Shown here: piece by piece, positions 28,301-37,081 of the stretch
Numbering within the stretch: the stretch's first letter is position 1
Layout: the number at the start of each line of letters is the position of its first letter
Translations under genes and position numbers: made by a program
Assembly (NCBI RefSeq): GCF_038562415.1
Contig: NZ_JBCFBA010000012.1
Span: 62,001 to 126,000, forward strand
From: Solidesulfovibrio sp.
GTDB taxonomy: Bacteria; Desulfobacterota; Desulfovibrionia; Desulfovibrionales; Desulfovibrionaceae
DNA length: 64,000 nt
Direction: 5' to 3'
Notes under the pieces: model-generated
Database searches by the model: none
Seen by the model: only the letters and a program-made list of their open reading frames with translations
What the model was told of the DNA's origin: nothing

Positions 28301-28625
28301 TCTCTAGTTGTTTTACCTTTTCAATTTCTTCGTCATCAAGCCCAGTCATTTTTTGTACTTCGTTATATATACTATCAAGCGTGATATCATCCTCGCCCGC
28401 AGGTCTTTTCTTCCTTGCAGCGCTTTCCGCATTTATGCGTATTTTACAAAAATTATACCCGAACACACTCTTTTTGCCGATTATTTTAAAAATGCTGGAC
28501 GGCGTTACGCATGGCCGCAGCAGCATCGTATCGAATATGTCAAAGCTTACGATTTTTATCTCGTCATTGGAAATATGCTCTTTTATTTGTTTGATGCTTT
28601 TGAATGTTTGCGTATAACTAGACAT
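25359..28625 (-). CDS. HAD hydrolase fused to capsule-type GT-B
   Basis: 1088 residues from ATG 28625 (AAGGAG 11 nt upstream; a further in-frame start at 28670 lacks this). Residues 20-230 form a HAD domain: SFDIFDTMLLR (nucleophile Asp), ISDMYLP, and HLGDNLQADI (metal-binding Asp). Residues about 240-620 are unknown. Residues 640-1060 look like a capsule polysaccharide/CDP-glycerol GT-B (FVIGPILGFDKGTINYLN, FKPHPIMRNFGKKY, LTILSQVSYIALIREKPVVM). HAD plus glycosyltransferase chains occur in capsule and O-antigen loci; the HAD part may dephosphorylate the growing chain. The gene is AT-rich. Confidence 0.82.
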   Translation of the reverse strand: MSSYTQTFKSIKQIKEHISNDEIKIVSFDIFDTMLLRPCVTPSSIFKIIGKKSVFGYNFCKIRINAESAARKKRPAGEDDITLDSIYNEVQKMTGLDDEEIEKVKQLEIETELNILRPRLSVKDIYDHAQGLGKKIIIISDMYLPRDVLAKLLRINGFTGYDALYVSSELKLSKGSGRLFDFIIETYKKDGIIPSQIVHLGDNLQADIAKPAEKGIFPIFIPKTIDCLRKTRLSVVMSWLSDLNETDTIIGFLANKIFDDPFTKFDQKTLFNGDTGCIGYVLFGPLIFMMCLWMMRELSSEGVKKICFIWRDGFLPSKVYNIIAQHLKTMSLATPTALHMTRSMRSLFEAKDFQTFVNYLYYYGINSEITISNFIRKRLHVDDDETYNAIVSIFRKNGYSSENDRIGSLEAILPAVCASFSIIQKYLSKKLIPVDTYIKKVIDFDTEIAFWDIGYKGTVSSFFSKHYNVSIPVYHFIGYKNVYPDIPANKIRPFIVLPPEHRVKTIFVHLTEDVFASTEGSVTYVNQTGNDISLTRDPNTLDETSVNSINLIQRNVIQFAMDFSSIFKDYVINMFLDREVFYNLFLNYMYHTTLKDALALKDFSFKDSSFLGTQNIQDVYRTFIHTASDRDLALHGSLLKQFYTDLQLVCPRNDSDTPNVFVIGPILGFDKGTINYLNTLNKLSDDYKICIINEAKVIPVKNKIALQCDYFNTPRLLFQNTCMATSPVVLSDTILQKIQSLDYLSVAAQNLRIRHPDFPNNYPELVAFAAYIFAQVLIKRFRPKAVLLWNKFSAYHHVVAAVCKQFDIPTLYIEFGLLPGTFSLDQKGQMGESDLACSKTIATNFLPDADELCLAEKVLSYLRESKLNRNIQPVNSNLKNFNLLKRPTVFYAGQNDCESGLQPYTETSQKFHSPNFKTSIEPLHCLSQMAATNNWNLLFKPHPIMRNFGKKYTPLKHVTLIDDIDINDIIDVSDVVLTILSQVSYIALIREKPVVMLGYTQLRHAGCTYNAFDKDDIEREINKALEFGLTVDMKEKFKNHVALLLRDHLYDDLTPKHLSFGQPPSAFHNVIKKAIFSSRVRTSTGQRA

Positions 28626-28975
28626 AGAACGTTGATCTCCTTGCCTTATAAAGAACGCATTCTCTTTCAAGCTTGCGGGTGTTTTTGACTTTTCTCATTG
28701 GAACAGCCTTCGCAATGCCGTCGCTTCCATTGCATTGATATCGGCCGTCTGAATACAACCAACGCGAAAAGTTTTGGCAAGAATAGCCACCCCGCTCATC
28801 TCCCTGGCAGTGCGGCGATCCTTGCGGGAAAGATCATGCAAAAACTTCGTCGTTAAGAGATGACTGGCATCACCAACGTGGTGAATTTGTCCATGTCCCG
28901 GCTCAGGTCTCCGAGTTCCTGCCGCATCGATCGCCGACACGTCCCGGTATGCGCAAGCATCCGCCACGCCTCGGA
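28626..28975. other. Short stretch without a firm gene
   Basis: 350 bp between the HAD/GT gene and the CDP-glucose dehydratase gene. On the minus strand the last 55 codons of a frame ending at 28695 (KFLHDLSRKDRRTAREMSG...) look protein-like, but there is no convincing start and no recognisable family. It could be the tail of a lost gene. Confidence 0.45.
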
Positions 28976-30034
28976 TCAGTGCGCGCAATAGGCCTCGATT
29001 TGCGCCATGGTCAAGGCGTGAAGCGCGCAAGCGCTTTCTCCCCTGGCGTGGGCCTTGTGCCAGTCCATGGTCATGGCAATGGCCTCTGCGACGCTGAGCC
29101 GCGGACGCCAGCCCAGTTCCAACACAGCTCGGCTGGCGTCCAGCCGCAGCCAATGGGCCTCATGGAGCTTTTCTCCGGCATCCACGCAGTATTCCCCGCG
29201 TCCAAAGCAGGCGGCGACTTGGCGCACCACTTGCTCCACCGTCCAGGAATCGGGGTCGACGGGACCGAAGTTCCAGCCCGTGGCCAGACGCGGTTCATCC
29301 CACAACCGCTTGGCAAGGAGCAAATAGCCGGAAACGGCCTCAAGCACATGCTGCCAGGGTCGGACGGCCTGGGGCGAGCGAATGCGGAGTGTTTCCCCGG
29401 CGCCAAAAGCCCGTACGCAATCGGGGACCAGCCGGTCGGCGCCCCAATCGCCGCCGCCAATGACGTTGCCGGCCCGGGCCGAGGCGAGGCGCGGTGCGCC
29501 TGGGCCTTGGAAAAACGACCGGCGCCACGCGTTGACCAGCAACTCGCAACACCCCTTGGAGGCGCTGTACGGATCATGGCCGCCCATGGGATCGTTTTCC
29601 CGATACGCCCAGGGCCATTCACGGTTTTCGTAGCATTTGTCCGACGTGACGACGACCACCACCCGCACGGAAGGCGTGGCCCGCACAGCCTCGAGAATCC
29701 GGGCTGTCCCCATGACGTTGGTATCAAACGTTTCGACTGCCTCGGCATAGGAACGGCGCACAAGAGGTTGGGCAGCCAAGTGAAAGACGATTTCCGGCTC
29801 GAAAGAGGCCAAGGCCGCCGAAACGGCCTTGGCCTCACAGATGTCGATCCGCGCATCGATCACTCTGTCGGCGAGTCCGACTGCGTTGAAGTAGTTGGGG
29901 GAACTGGGCGGGTCCAGGGATATCCCCTGGACCCGGGCGCCCAGGAACGTGAGCCAGTCGGATAGCCAGCCCCCCTTGAACCCGGTATGCCCGGTGACGC
30001 AAACGCGACGGCCTCGATAAAAAGAGTCCAGCAT
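28976..30034 (-). CDS. rfbG: CDP-glucose 4,6-dehydratase
   Basis: A 352-residue extended SDR. The N-terminal motif VTGHTGFKGGWLSDWL is characteristic of RfbG/DdhB rather than of dTDP- or UDP-sugar dehydratases. HLAAQPLVRRSYAEAVET, VTSDKCYEN and YSASKGCCELL (catalytic YxxxK) follow in the expected order. It converts CDP-glucose to CDP-4-keto-6-deoxyglucose, the substrate of the RfbH-type enzyme at 12567-14171. It lies 38 nt downstream of the cytidylyltransferase that makes CDP-glucose, so the two first steps are co-transcribed, although the third-step gene is about 15 kb away. Confidence 0.95.
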   Translation of the reverse strand: MLDSFYRGRRVCVTGHTGFKGGWLSDWLTFLGARVQGISLDPPSSPNYFNAVGLADRVIDARIDICEAKAVSAALASFEPEIVFHLAAQPLVRRSYAEAVETFDTNVMGTARILEAVRATPSVRVVVVVTSDKCYENREWPWAYRENDPMGGHDPYSASKGCCELLVNAWRRSFFQGPGAPRLASARAGNVIGGGDWGADRLVPDCVRAFGAGETLRIRSPQAVRPWQHVLEAVSGYLLLAKRLWDEPRLATGWNFGPVDPDSWTVEQVVRQVAACFGRGEYCVDAGEKLHEAHWLRLDASRAVLELGWRPRLSVAEAIAMTMDWHKAHARGESACALHALTMAQIEAYCAH

Positions 30035-30072
30035 GGTAGTGATCCCATTTCAGACCACCTGAGGGAGGCGGC

Positions 30073-30840
30073 TTACCAAACCTTCCAGGGGGCCTTGCCC
30101 GAGGCCCACAAATCCTCAAGGCGGATCTTGTCGCGCAAGGTATCCATGGCGTACCAGAAGCCCTCATGCTTGAACGCCCCGAGTTGGCCGACATTCGCGA
30201 GGGTCTCCAGGGGGGTGCGCTCCCAGATGGACTGATCCCCGTCGATATACTCGACGACTTTTGGCGAAAGGACGAAGAATCCGCCGTTGATCCAGCCGCC
30301 GTCGCCCAGCGGCTTTTCCTGAAAACGATGGACGAGATTGTCTCGAAGAACCAGAGCCCCAAAACGTCCCGGAGGTTGGACGGCCGTCATGGTCGCCAGC
30401 AGTCCCGAGCGTTGATGCTGACTGATCAATTGTGGGATGTTCACGTCGGCGAGCCCGTCGCCATAGGTGAAGCAGAAATCCTCGTCTCCCAGATACGGGG
30501 CGACGCGTTTCAATCTGCCCCCGGTCATCGTGGATTCGCCCGTCTCGATAAGGGTCACCAACCACGGTTCGCATTTTTTTTCGTGAACGTTCATGGTGTT
30601 GTTGCTCATGTCGAACGTCACGTCAGAAAAATGGAGAAAATAGTTGGCGAAGTATTCTTTTATGACATATCCCCGATACCCCAGGCAAATGATGAATTCA
30701 TTGATACCCTGGGCCGAGAAAATTTTCATGATGTGCCAGATGATGGGCTTGCCACCGATCTCGATCATGGGTTTGGGCCTGAGGGATGTTTCTTCACTGA
30801 TCCGTGTGCCAAGACCACCGGCGAGAATGACTGCTTTCAT
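30073..30840 (-). CDS. rfbF: Glucose-1-phosphate cytidylyltransferase
   Basis: A 255-residue nucleotidyltransferase with the signature [19 protein letters not shown]. The RfbF-specific segments [35 protein letters not shown] and [14 protein letters not shown] follow. The length is typical of DdhA/RfbF. It forms CDP-glucose from CTP and glucose-1-phosphate, the entry step to CDP-3,6-dideoxyhexoses. It is the first gene of a pair with the 4,6-dehydratase; about 240 bp of AT-rich DNA upstream may carry the promoter. Confidence 0.96.
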   Translation of the reverse strand: MKAVILAGGLGTRISEETSLRPKPMIEIGGKPIIWHIMKIFSAQGINEFIICLGYRGYVIKEYFANYFLHFSDVTFDMSNNTMNVHEKKCEPWLVTLIETGESTMTGGRLKRVAPYLGDEDFCFTYGDGLADVNIPQLISQHQRSGLLATMTAVQPPGRFGALVLRDNLVHRFQEKPLGDGGWINGGFFVLSPKVVEYIDGDQSIWERTPLETLANVGQLGAFKHEGFWYAMDTLRDKIRLEDLWASGKAPWKVW

Positions 30841-31082
30841 CGTTGCGCCGCCTGCCTGTTTGTTTTCGAGGTCCTCGAGGTCGAATTAAACGCTTGAACG
30901 GGATGGTGAGCAATCCCCATGGCGCTTCCCTGTGTTGCCTTAAAATACATTCATGGATGAAACAAACCGCGCGGGAAAATGATACCATCCCTCACCGCAC
31001 TTTTCAAACGGTCCCCGCCAGTATGAATTCACCCGGATTGCTAAAATAGTGATGCGTTTTCAGTCTGCGGAATCCTTGCGGT

Positions 31083-32597
31083 TTAGAGCGACTCCAATAT
31101 GCTCGTGGGCGTCATAAGTTGTGGGTCCTCTAGGAGCACGCAAATCTGTTTCATCTCCTCGGGACGGTTTCTTTTCTTGAATTCATTGTAAATGCGGACA
31201 AGATGGAAGGAACGCCTTGGCGTATTTTTAATGATATACCTGTATATATTGTCAAGCTCTTCCTTGTCGTTGTTCTTTTCGAGAATGCTGGCAAGTAGAA
31301 ATCCTGCTTCAAAATTTCTCGTATCAAATTCTATAGCCTTTCGTAGCCATTGCGCTGCTTCTTCATCGTTGTTTTGATTAAGAATTTGGATGCCAAAAAT
31401 TTGAGCGAATAACGATTTTATGATGTTTTCAGACAATACCTCGGGGACGTGCTTATGAATAAGCCAGACCAATTCCAGTTTTTCTTCCAATGGCAAATCA
31501 AAGCAGAAAATAAAATTTTGAACCAACATCCATCTTCGAAAATTCTTGAAGGCTAATTGCATGCTTTCTTCATCGCAACAGCCTGTTGCCAATTTAGTAA
31601 ACAACTTACATCTGTAAAGATATTGGTCAATAAGATTGGTTGGATGGTTAAAATGCCGTCCTTTGCATGGCGATATAAAGCTTTTCTCACTTTTTCCGCG
31701 CTTTGTCACTATCGGTGCATACAAACAAAGGCAGGCATCCCGAATATTGCTCCAAAGAAGAATCTCAAAAGGATAGAGGAACGCCGGATTGTCGTATTCC
31801 GGAAAAAGAAAATCCAGGACGAGTGCGCTTCTCTTGAAGAAAAAACCTCCAAGATACGTGATTCCCACCGCCGCGCGAAGAAGGGACGCCTTGCCTTTGT
31901 CAAAGACTTTTGTCGCGGGGAACCTATGGGCACCCATGACAGACGCTATACCTGCGCCGATTTCAGGATGTTCGTTCAAAAAACCAATGAAGTTGGGCAG
32001 TTCTTCAGTTGCAATGGTATCTTCGTCCGAATGGAGATAGACGAATTGGCCGCGTCCATGCGCCATGGCCATATGAAGATTCCGTACGGCTCCATAGTTT
32101 CGGCTATTTGAAAAGACTTTCAGGCGGGGATCCGTAATCGTGCTGAGCAATGAAATCGTGTCATCCGTCGAGCAATTGTCGCTTACGACGACTTCTATAT
32201 CCTGGCGTTCACTTGCCAAAATACTTTCTACCGCTTCACGGACCCGTTGTCCTCGATTGTATGTAGGAATACAAAATGACAGGTTTATCTCCGGATCTGG
32301 TGTCACGGGCCCTGGCGTTCGCTCGAATTGAATGCGCTCCTCGTAAACCTCCGTGACTTGATCGGCACCTGTTTTTTCAAAAAAAATGCGCAGAATAAAA
32401 AAGTCAAATATATTACAATTATGAGGAACTTCGCCATGCAGTTCGGATGGATTGTGTGATCCATTTGCCTGAAGGACAAAACATCGCCCCTCTTGATAGA
32501 GTTCGCCATATGATGGAATGAATTCCGACTGTACAGCGACACATATAGCCCCAGTAATGCAATTTATTGTTCGTTTAATGACACGACAATCAGTCAT
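31083..32597 (-). CDS. GT2 glycosyltransferase with TPR-like C-terminus
   Basis: A 504-residue protein. Residues 1-100 are an unassigned N-terminal domain. Residues about 105-330 form a GT2 domain (NLSFCIPTYNRGQRVREAV, VVSDNCSTDDT, and YLHSDEDTIA where the DxD-type metal site is expected). The last 170 residues are helical and include NNDEEAAQWLRKAIEFDTRN, a TPR-like repeat. AAAGGA is 6 nt upstream of ATG 32597. It is AT-rich like 24066-28625. Probable inverting transferase in glycan assembly; donor unknown. Confidence 0.82.
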   Translation of the reverse strand: MTDCRVIKRTINCITGAICVAVQSEFIPSYGELYQEGRCFVLQANGSHNPSELHGEVPHNCNIFDFFILRIFFEKTGADQVTEVYEERIQFERTPGPVTPDPEINLSFCIPTYNRGQRVREAVESILASERQDIEVVVSDNCSTDDTISLLSTITDPRLKVFSNSRNYGAVRNLHMAMAHGRGQFVYLHSDEDTIATEELPNFIGFLNEHPEIGAGIASVMGAHRFPATKVFDKGKASLLRAAVGITYLGGFFFKRSALVLDFLFPEYDNPAFLYPFEILLWSNIRDACLCLYAPIVTKRGKSEKSFISPCKGRHFNHPTNLIDQYLYRCKLFTKLATGCCDEESMQLAFKNFRRWMLVQNFIFCFDLPLEEKLELVWLIHKHVPEVLSENIIKSLFAQIFGIQILNQNNDEEAAQWLRKAIEFDTRNFEAGFLLASILEKNNDKEELDNIYRYIIKNTPRRSFHLVRIYNEFKKRNRPEEMKQICVLLEDPQLMTPTSILESL

Positions 32598-33045
32598 TTT
32601 TTATCCTTTGCGCGGCTATGGATTGCGTATCGCAACTCCGCGACACGGCCCCTTCCCTTGTGGTCTTCAGGCCTCCGAAACGCGGGCGGCCATCCCAAGC
32701 CGAAAAGCCCGCATCCTGGTCGCGCGTAGCCTCAAATAGCGGTCGATGGCGCTCGTTGGAATGTTGCGAAAGGGCCGGCGGAGTCGTCCGCGAGTCGCGC
32801 GAACCATCTGGACTGGCGCCGGTTGAGGGATAGGCCTTACCTGGCCAGGTGCACATTCGCTTGAGCATCCCACCAAAGTTGCGCGTCGCAAACGCGACAG
32901 GTAACGGATTTGACTATTATTAACAGGCCACAATACACGTGCACGCATACTGCAACACGCCGGAACTGTCAAATGCTCACCGCACCCTCCTTCGGCGTTC
33001 ATCAGCAGTGCCACGGCCAAAGAAAACCTCCGTCACAGGCCACAT
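32598..33045. other. 448-bp stretch without a recognised gene
   Basis: Between the GT2 gene and the long sulfotransferase-like gene. Short arginine-rich frames occur on the minus strand but show no motif. It may contain a decayed gene and the GT2 promoter; nothing specific is visible. Confidence 0.5.
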
Positions 33046-36000
33046 CTACGCGGTCGGCAGCGGCTGCCTGCCCTCGGCTCGGCCGAATCGAACATAGTGC
33101 TCCAACGCCGACAGGCCCGATGCGGCGACATCGGCGTAGACGGCATAATAGGCGGCGGGGTCGAAATCCGGTCCGGGGCGGCGGCCTTCTGGCTGCCCGT
33201 AAAGCAGGTAGTGGGCGAGTGGTGAAAGCTCGGAAGCGACAACATCGGGGTAGTGCCCGACATACCAACGGCTCTTGAAAAACGGGCCCGGATCGTTGCC
33301 CCGTTCCTCGCCGAGGAGAATGAAGTGCACAAGGGGGTTGAGGCCGGACTGTGCGGCGTCGGGACAGTGGCGCACGTACCATTCGAGATCGATGAGAGGA
33401 TGCGGATTGCGTCCCTCCGCGCCCCCGTAAAGCAAAAAATGGGCGAGCGGATTCTGTCCGGCTTCAGCGACATCGGGATTTGTTTCCAGATAATAGCGCG
33501 TCGAGAAGAAGGGGTGGGGGTCGCGCTGCTCGATATGCCCCGCGCTCAGGTAGTGCAACAGGGGGTTGTGTCCGCTAATGGCCACGTCGGGATTCTGTTG
33601 AAGATAATACACCGTGGAGAAGAGCGGGTGCGGATCAAGGCCCATGGCGGCGCCTTGCGTCACATAGTGCCTCAATGGGTCGACGTCGGCGGCGATGTTC
33701 GCCTGCTGCGGATACCAGTTGCCGTCGAACAAGGCGGATTGTGCGATCACGTGGATCTGCTCAGCCAATTGCGACGCCGTGGCCTGATCCAGCTGACCTT
33801 GCCGCTTTTGCCCATTGGAAAACAGGGCCAGCGCCGTGGCGCGTCGCGATATTTCCTGCTGGCAACAACGCCGGCGCAAGGATTCGATGAAATTTTGCTG
33901 GGAATCCAACGTCGCTTGCTTTGAATCAAACTCCTCTTGTTGCGCGCGCAAGGCCGCTTGCAAGGAAGCCACGGTCTCTTGCCTGTCCTGTCCCTGCTTT
34001 TCGCATTCCCGGAGGCGGGTCAGGATGTTCATTCGCTCCCGTTCCGCCGCGGTGCCGCTTGCCCGCAACTGTTTGTCGTGTTCCGCGCGAAGCTGCCGCA
34101 AGGCCAGTTCATGTCCCTGGGCCAAGCTTTCCGCCTGCCGGGTCCGCTGTTGCGTTTCGGACAGCGCGACATCCAACTGGTTTTGGAGACCGGCGGCGTT
34201 TTTCCGTTCCAGGAGCAACGCCCCCAGAGCCACCTTCAGTTCCTCCTCGCTTGCCGCCAAGGCCGAGGCCGCTTCGGCCCTTTCCGCATCCGCCGCCAGC
34301 TTGGCGGCGTGCGATTCCCGTTGCAGGGCCGCGAGGCGTTCGGACGCCTCGGCGAGTGCCATCCGGGTTTCCGCCAGTTCCCGGTCACGCGTGGTGAGCG
34401 CCGTCTCGGTCTCGCTCAACAGCGTTTCCGCCTTGCTCAGGGCGGTGTGGTACTCCCGGACCAGCGCTTCCTGGTTTTCCTTGCGTTGCGTGGCCACCCC
34501 GGCCTGCTGTTGCACCTGGGCGAGTTCGGCGACGAGTTGCTCCCGCTCTTTTTCGTACTGCTGTCGCGCTTGGGCCACATCGGCTTTGCATTGCCGAATC
34601 ACGTTTTGTTGTTCTTGGGCGTGTGCGGCGAGCAGATTGTCTACCGCAGTGCGGGCATCCTGTACCTGACTGTGGCAAACGAGTATGTGCTCCTGCAGGA
34701 TCGTCTGGCTTGTCGTGGCCTTGATCCACAGATGCAGTTCCAGGGGGCCGTCGGGCAAATCGGGCAGGGGGGGGATGTCGAGCCGAGGATCATCATCCAC
34801 GGACGTGACGACCTGGATATCTTGGTCGGAAAAGCAAATGGTCTTTTCGCCCTTGGCGATGATGCTGAAATCACTTGGTTTTTCAGCAGAAAACAAGGCT
34901 TCCCCCGTGGCGGGGTTGAGGAGCTTGAGGCCCGATATCCAGGCCGTGCCCCGGCCTTGGAACGGTAGCAAGCGGAACCCGTGCACGGCCAGACGCAACG
35001 GATGCGGGACAGGAAAAACCAGCTCCTGCCATTGATCGGAAACCAAGGCCGCTTCGTGGGAAGGGGCCTCCGTAAAAAAAGGCGGCGCCTCCAGGGGAAA
35101 AAACACCCGGACGCGAAGGCCGCCCCTTGCTTCCGGCTCGGCCGGGTCCGGGCAACTTCGGGCTGGGGCGGCCTGTTTCGCCCAGGCGCGTTCATGATCG
35201 CCCACATAGGACAGCATGGTGTCCAGCAAACGGGCCGGGAGCGCCTCGAGGCCCCTCCCGTCGTCGGCCTGCCCGTCCGTTTCCCGGTCCAGGCCCAACA
35301 TGGCGCGCAACAGATCGTTGGGGGCCGCGCCCTCACCCATCAGGCCGACCCGGCAAAGCCGCTCGTACATGGCGGTGAAGCAGCACTCCTCGTCCCCCGC
35401 CGGGCCGGCCTCGGCCCGTTCGTGCCTGAGGTCCGAACGCATTTGCCCCCGGAGGGTGACAGCTTCCTGCTGGGGCTGCAGCGGAAAATGGATGGCGCAC
35501 GCTGTTTCGATCTGGTGCAAGGCGGCCAGGGGATCGGCCAGCAACTGGTCATAGGTGAGGATGGCGCACGGCAGCGCGCGGCTCGCGACGAGGGCCTCGC
35601 GCGTATAGGCCAGCCAGAGCAGCAGCCCCTGGCGTTCGGGGATGCCCTTGCATTTGCGCAGGGAGCGGGCCACCTCCAGGGGGTGGCGCAGGGCGAGCAC
35701 GCAGACGGCGGCGACGTCTTTCTCTTTCAGGACAGAAAGCCAGAGGGGCAAGGTCCGGCACACGAGCGGGTCCCTGACGGCAAAGGTGGCGGGCAGGGGG
35801 AATTTACGCCGCAGCAGGCCGGCAATGGCCTTGCCGGCCTTTGTTGCGGCATCGGTATGGACCCAGCCTTTCGGCAAGGGGTCGACCGTGTCCCAGGTCC
35901 GGTCGATGTCCTGGAGCAACTGGCCATGGATTCGCGCAAGCTCCTGCCCGAAGGCGTCCACGCCTTTCGGGGAAACGGCAGTATGGTTTTCCAGCAGCGG

Positions 36001-36087
36001 CATGCCGAGCAAGCGAAAACAGCCGGCCAGGGCGGATGCCCCGCTGCGATACATGTCGAGAATCAGCACTGCGGTGGCTTTGGGCAT
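33046..36087 (-). CDS. Sulfotransferase-like / coiled-coil / six-repeat protein
   Basis: 1013 residues from ATG 36087 (GGAGAGG just upstream; a GTG at 36099 lies inside that ribosome site). Residues 1-260 resemble the sulfotransferase family: LILDMYRSGASALAGCF is the PAPS-loop-like start and LRHPLEVARSLRKC the 3'-phosphate site region. Residues about 440-740 are a long heptad-rich coiled coil (many Gln, Glu, Ala, Arg). Residues 787-1013 are six tandem repeats of about 38 residues with core YY...NPDVA.SG.NPL.HYL..G..EGR.PHP. The protein probably forms an elongated oligomer, possibly attached to the glycan machinery. Whether the sulfotransferase part is active is uncertain. Confidence 0.78.
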   Translation of the reverse strand: MPKATAVLILDMYRSGASALAGCFRLLGMPLLENHTAVSPKGVDAFGQELARIHGQLLQDIDRTWDTVDPLPKGWVHTDAATKAGKAIAGLLRRKFPLPATFAVRDPLVCRTLPLWLSVLKEKDVAAVCVLALRHPLEVARSLRKCKGIPERQGLLLWLAYTREALVASRALPCAILTYDQLLADPLAALHQIETACAIHFPLQPQQEAVTLRGQMRSDLRHERAEAGPAGDEECCFTAMYERLCRVGLMGEGAAPNDLLRAMLGLDRETDGQADDGRGLEALPARLLDTMLSYVGDHERAWAKQAAPARSCPDPAEPEARGGLRVRVFFPLEAPPFFTEAPSHEAALVSDQWQELVFPVPHPLRLAVHGFRLLPFQGRGTAWISGLKLLNPATGEALFSAEKPSDFSIIAKGEKTICFSDQDIQVVTSVDDDPRLDIPPLPDLPDGPLELHLWIKATTSQTILQEHILVCHSQVQDARTAVDNLLAAHAQEQQNVIRQCKADVAQARQQYEKEREQLVAELAQVQQQAGVATQRKENQEALVREYHTALSKAETLLSETETALTTRDRELAETRMALAEASERLAALQRESHAAKLAADAERAEAASALAASEEELKVALGALLLERKNAAGLQNQLDVALSETQQRTRQAESLAQGHELALRQLRAEHDKQLRASGTAAERERMNILTRLRECEKQGQDRQETVASLQAALRAQQEEFDSKQATLDSQQNFIESLRRRCCQQEISRRATALALFSNGQKRQGQLDQATASQLAEQIHVIAQSALFDGNWYPQQANIAADVDPLRHYVTQGAAMGLDPHPLFSTVYYLQQNPDVAISGHNPLLHYLSAGHIEQRDPHPFFSTRYYLETNPDVAEAGQNPLAHFLLYGGAEGRNPHPLIDLEWYVRHCPDAAQSGLNPLVHFILLGEERGNDPGPFFKSRWYVGHYPDVVASELSPLAHYLLYGQPEGRRPGPDFDPAAYYAVYADVAASGLSALEHYVRFGRAEGRQPLPTA
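33049..33729 (-). repeat. Six tandem 38-residue repeats (coding)
   Basis: Six imperfect units at the C-terminus of the sulfotransferase-like protein, each near 38 residues, with recurring YYL, NPDVA, NPL.HYL and EGR.PHP. Such repeats are seen appended to glycosyltransferases in other bacteria; their function is not established. Confidence 0.85.
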
Positions 36088-36169
36088 GGTCCTCTCCACA
36101 ATATCCGGAAAGTCTCGCGCGGAGGATCTCCAGTGTGATGGTTGCCGAAATTATGGGACCGGGCACTGC

Positions 36170-36197
36170 GGCGTCCTGTCCTGGGCGCCAGGACGCC
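36170..36197. other. Perfect 9-bp inverted repeat
   Basis: GGCGTCCTG and CAGGACGCC separated by 10 nt. It lies downstream of the FkbM gene on its strand, but no T-run follows on either strand, so a terminator role is doubtful. Confidence 0.4.
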
Positions 36198-36358
36198 AAA
36201 ATGACGCGTCCTCAGCGACCACATTTGTTCATTTCACTTCTAGAACACTTGAAAAGACGGCCACCACGTTCAATGGCATGGATTTCGTCTGACTTCATTG
36301 AACGTATGCGAGCCATCATGATAGAATAGTGTGGACATGGCACCGCCCGGACGCGACA

Positions 36359-37081
36359 CTAGGCCAAGCTTGCCTCCAGAAAGATCAGGTTTACACTCGT
36401 CTGGGCAATCAGCTTGTAGCCCTTTTCGACAAGGAAATGAATTATTTCTTCGGAATTGTTTGGGATGTGTCGATCGGACGGCTCGATCTGGATAACCCAG
36501 GGGCGGTAGAGCATAAAATCCAGATCGCTTAAGACGAACAAATCGTATCCTTCGATATCGATGGACAAAAAGACAATGTCCCTGCCCTGCCCATGTTCTT
36601 GCAAAAGCGTGTTGATCCTCAGCGCCGGCACCTCGATTCGCTCGACTTCCCTGCTCAGCCCATTGCCCCAACTCGTTACGAACGATTGATCCAAAAAAGA
36701 TATTTCCGACAGGTTCGAGATTGAAAACAATGTTGTTTCTACATCCTTTTCTTGTACTGCGCCATAAACTACGATATCATAGGGCCTCAATCGCTTGAGG
36801 GCACCGACAAGTGCTTTGTTCGCCTCCACAAGAAGGCCATTGATCTTCAATTGGGAATGCATCATGAAGGTGGCGCTGGTGGCGAATGGATGGTTTGCCC
36901 CAATCTCCACATACATCTTATTTGCAAAGCTGCACTTCTTTTTTCTGGCCACGACTCTCACCATCGATAACACGATGATATCCTCGCCGCATTGGCCATA
37001 GGTTTCCACAGCTTGCACGGGGATATCGGGAAAGGCCGCGCCAGTCTCCAGGCATTTATTGTAAATAAAATCGTTCAGCAT
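36359..37081 (-). CDS. FkbM-like methyltransferase
   Basis: 240 residues from ATG 37081 (GAGGAA 4 nt upstream; the longer open frame upstream is antisense-like and arginine-rich). The chain runs YGQCGEDIIVLSMV, MYVEIGANHPFATSATFMM (motif I region), GLLVEANKALV (acidic strand end) and FLSIDIEGYDLFVL (FkbM signature). This is the common FkbM layout, though shorter than the paralog at 8794. It probably O-methylates a sugar. The next 500 bp upstream contain no clear gene. Confidence 0.82.
   Translation of the reverse strand: MLNDFIYNKCLETGAAFPDIPVQAVETYGQCGEDIIVLSMVRVVARKKKCSFANKMYVEIGANHPFATSATFMMHSQLKINGLLVEANKALVGALKRLRPYDIVVYGAVQEKDVETTLFSISNLSEISFLDQSFVTSWGNGLSREVERIEVPALRINTLLQEHGQGRDIVFLSIDIEGYDLFVLSDLDFMLYRPWVIQIEPSDRHIPNNSEEIIHFLVEKGYKLIAQTSVNLIFLEASLA

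Noticed and set aside
28695-29153. 152-codon minus-strand frame overlapping the CDP-glucose dehydratase gene
   Set aside because: It overlaps a certain gene in another frame; only its last 55 codons look protein-like, and no start or family is evident.
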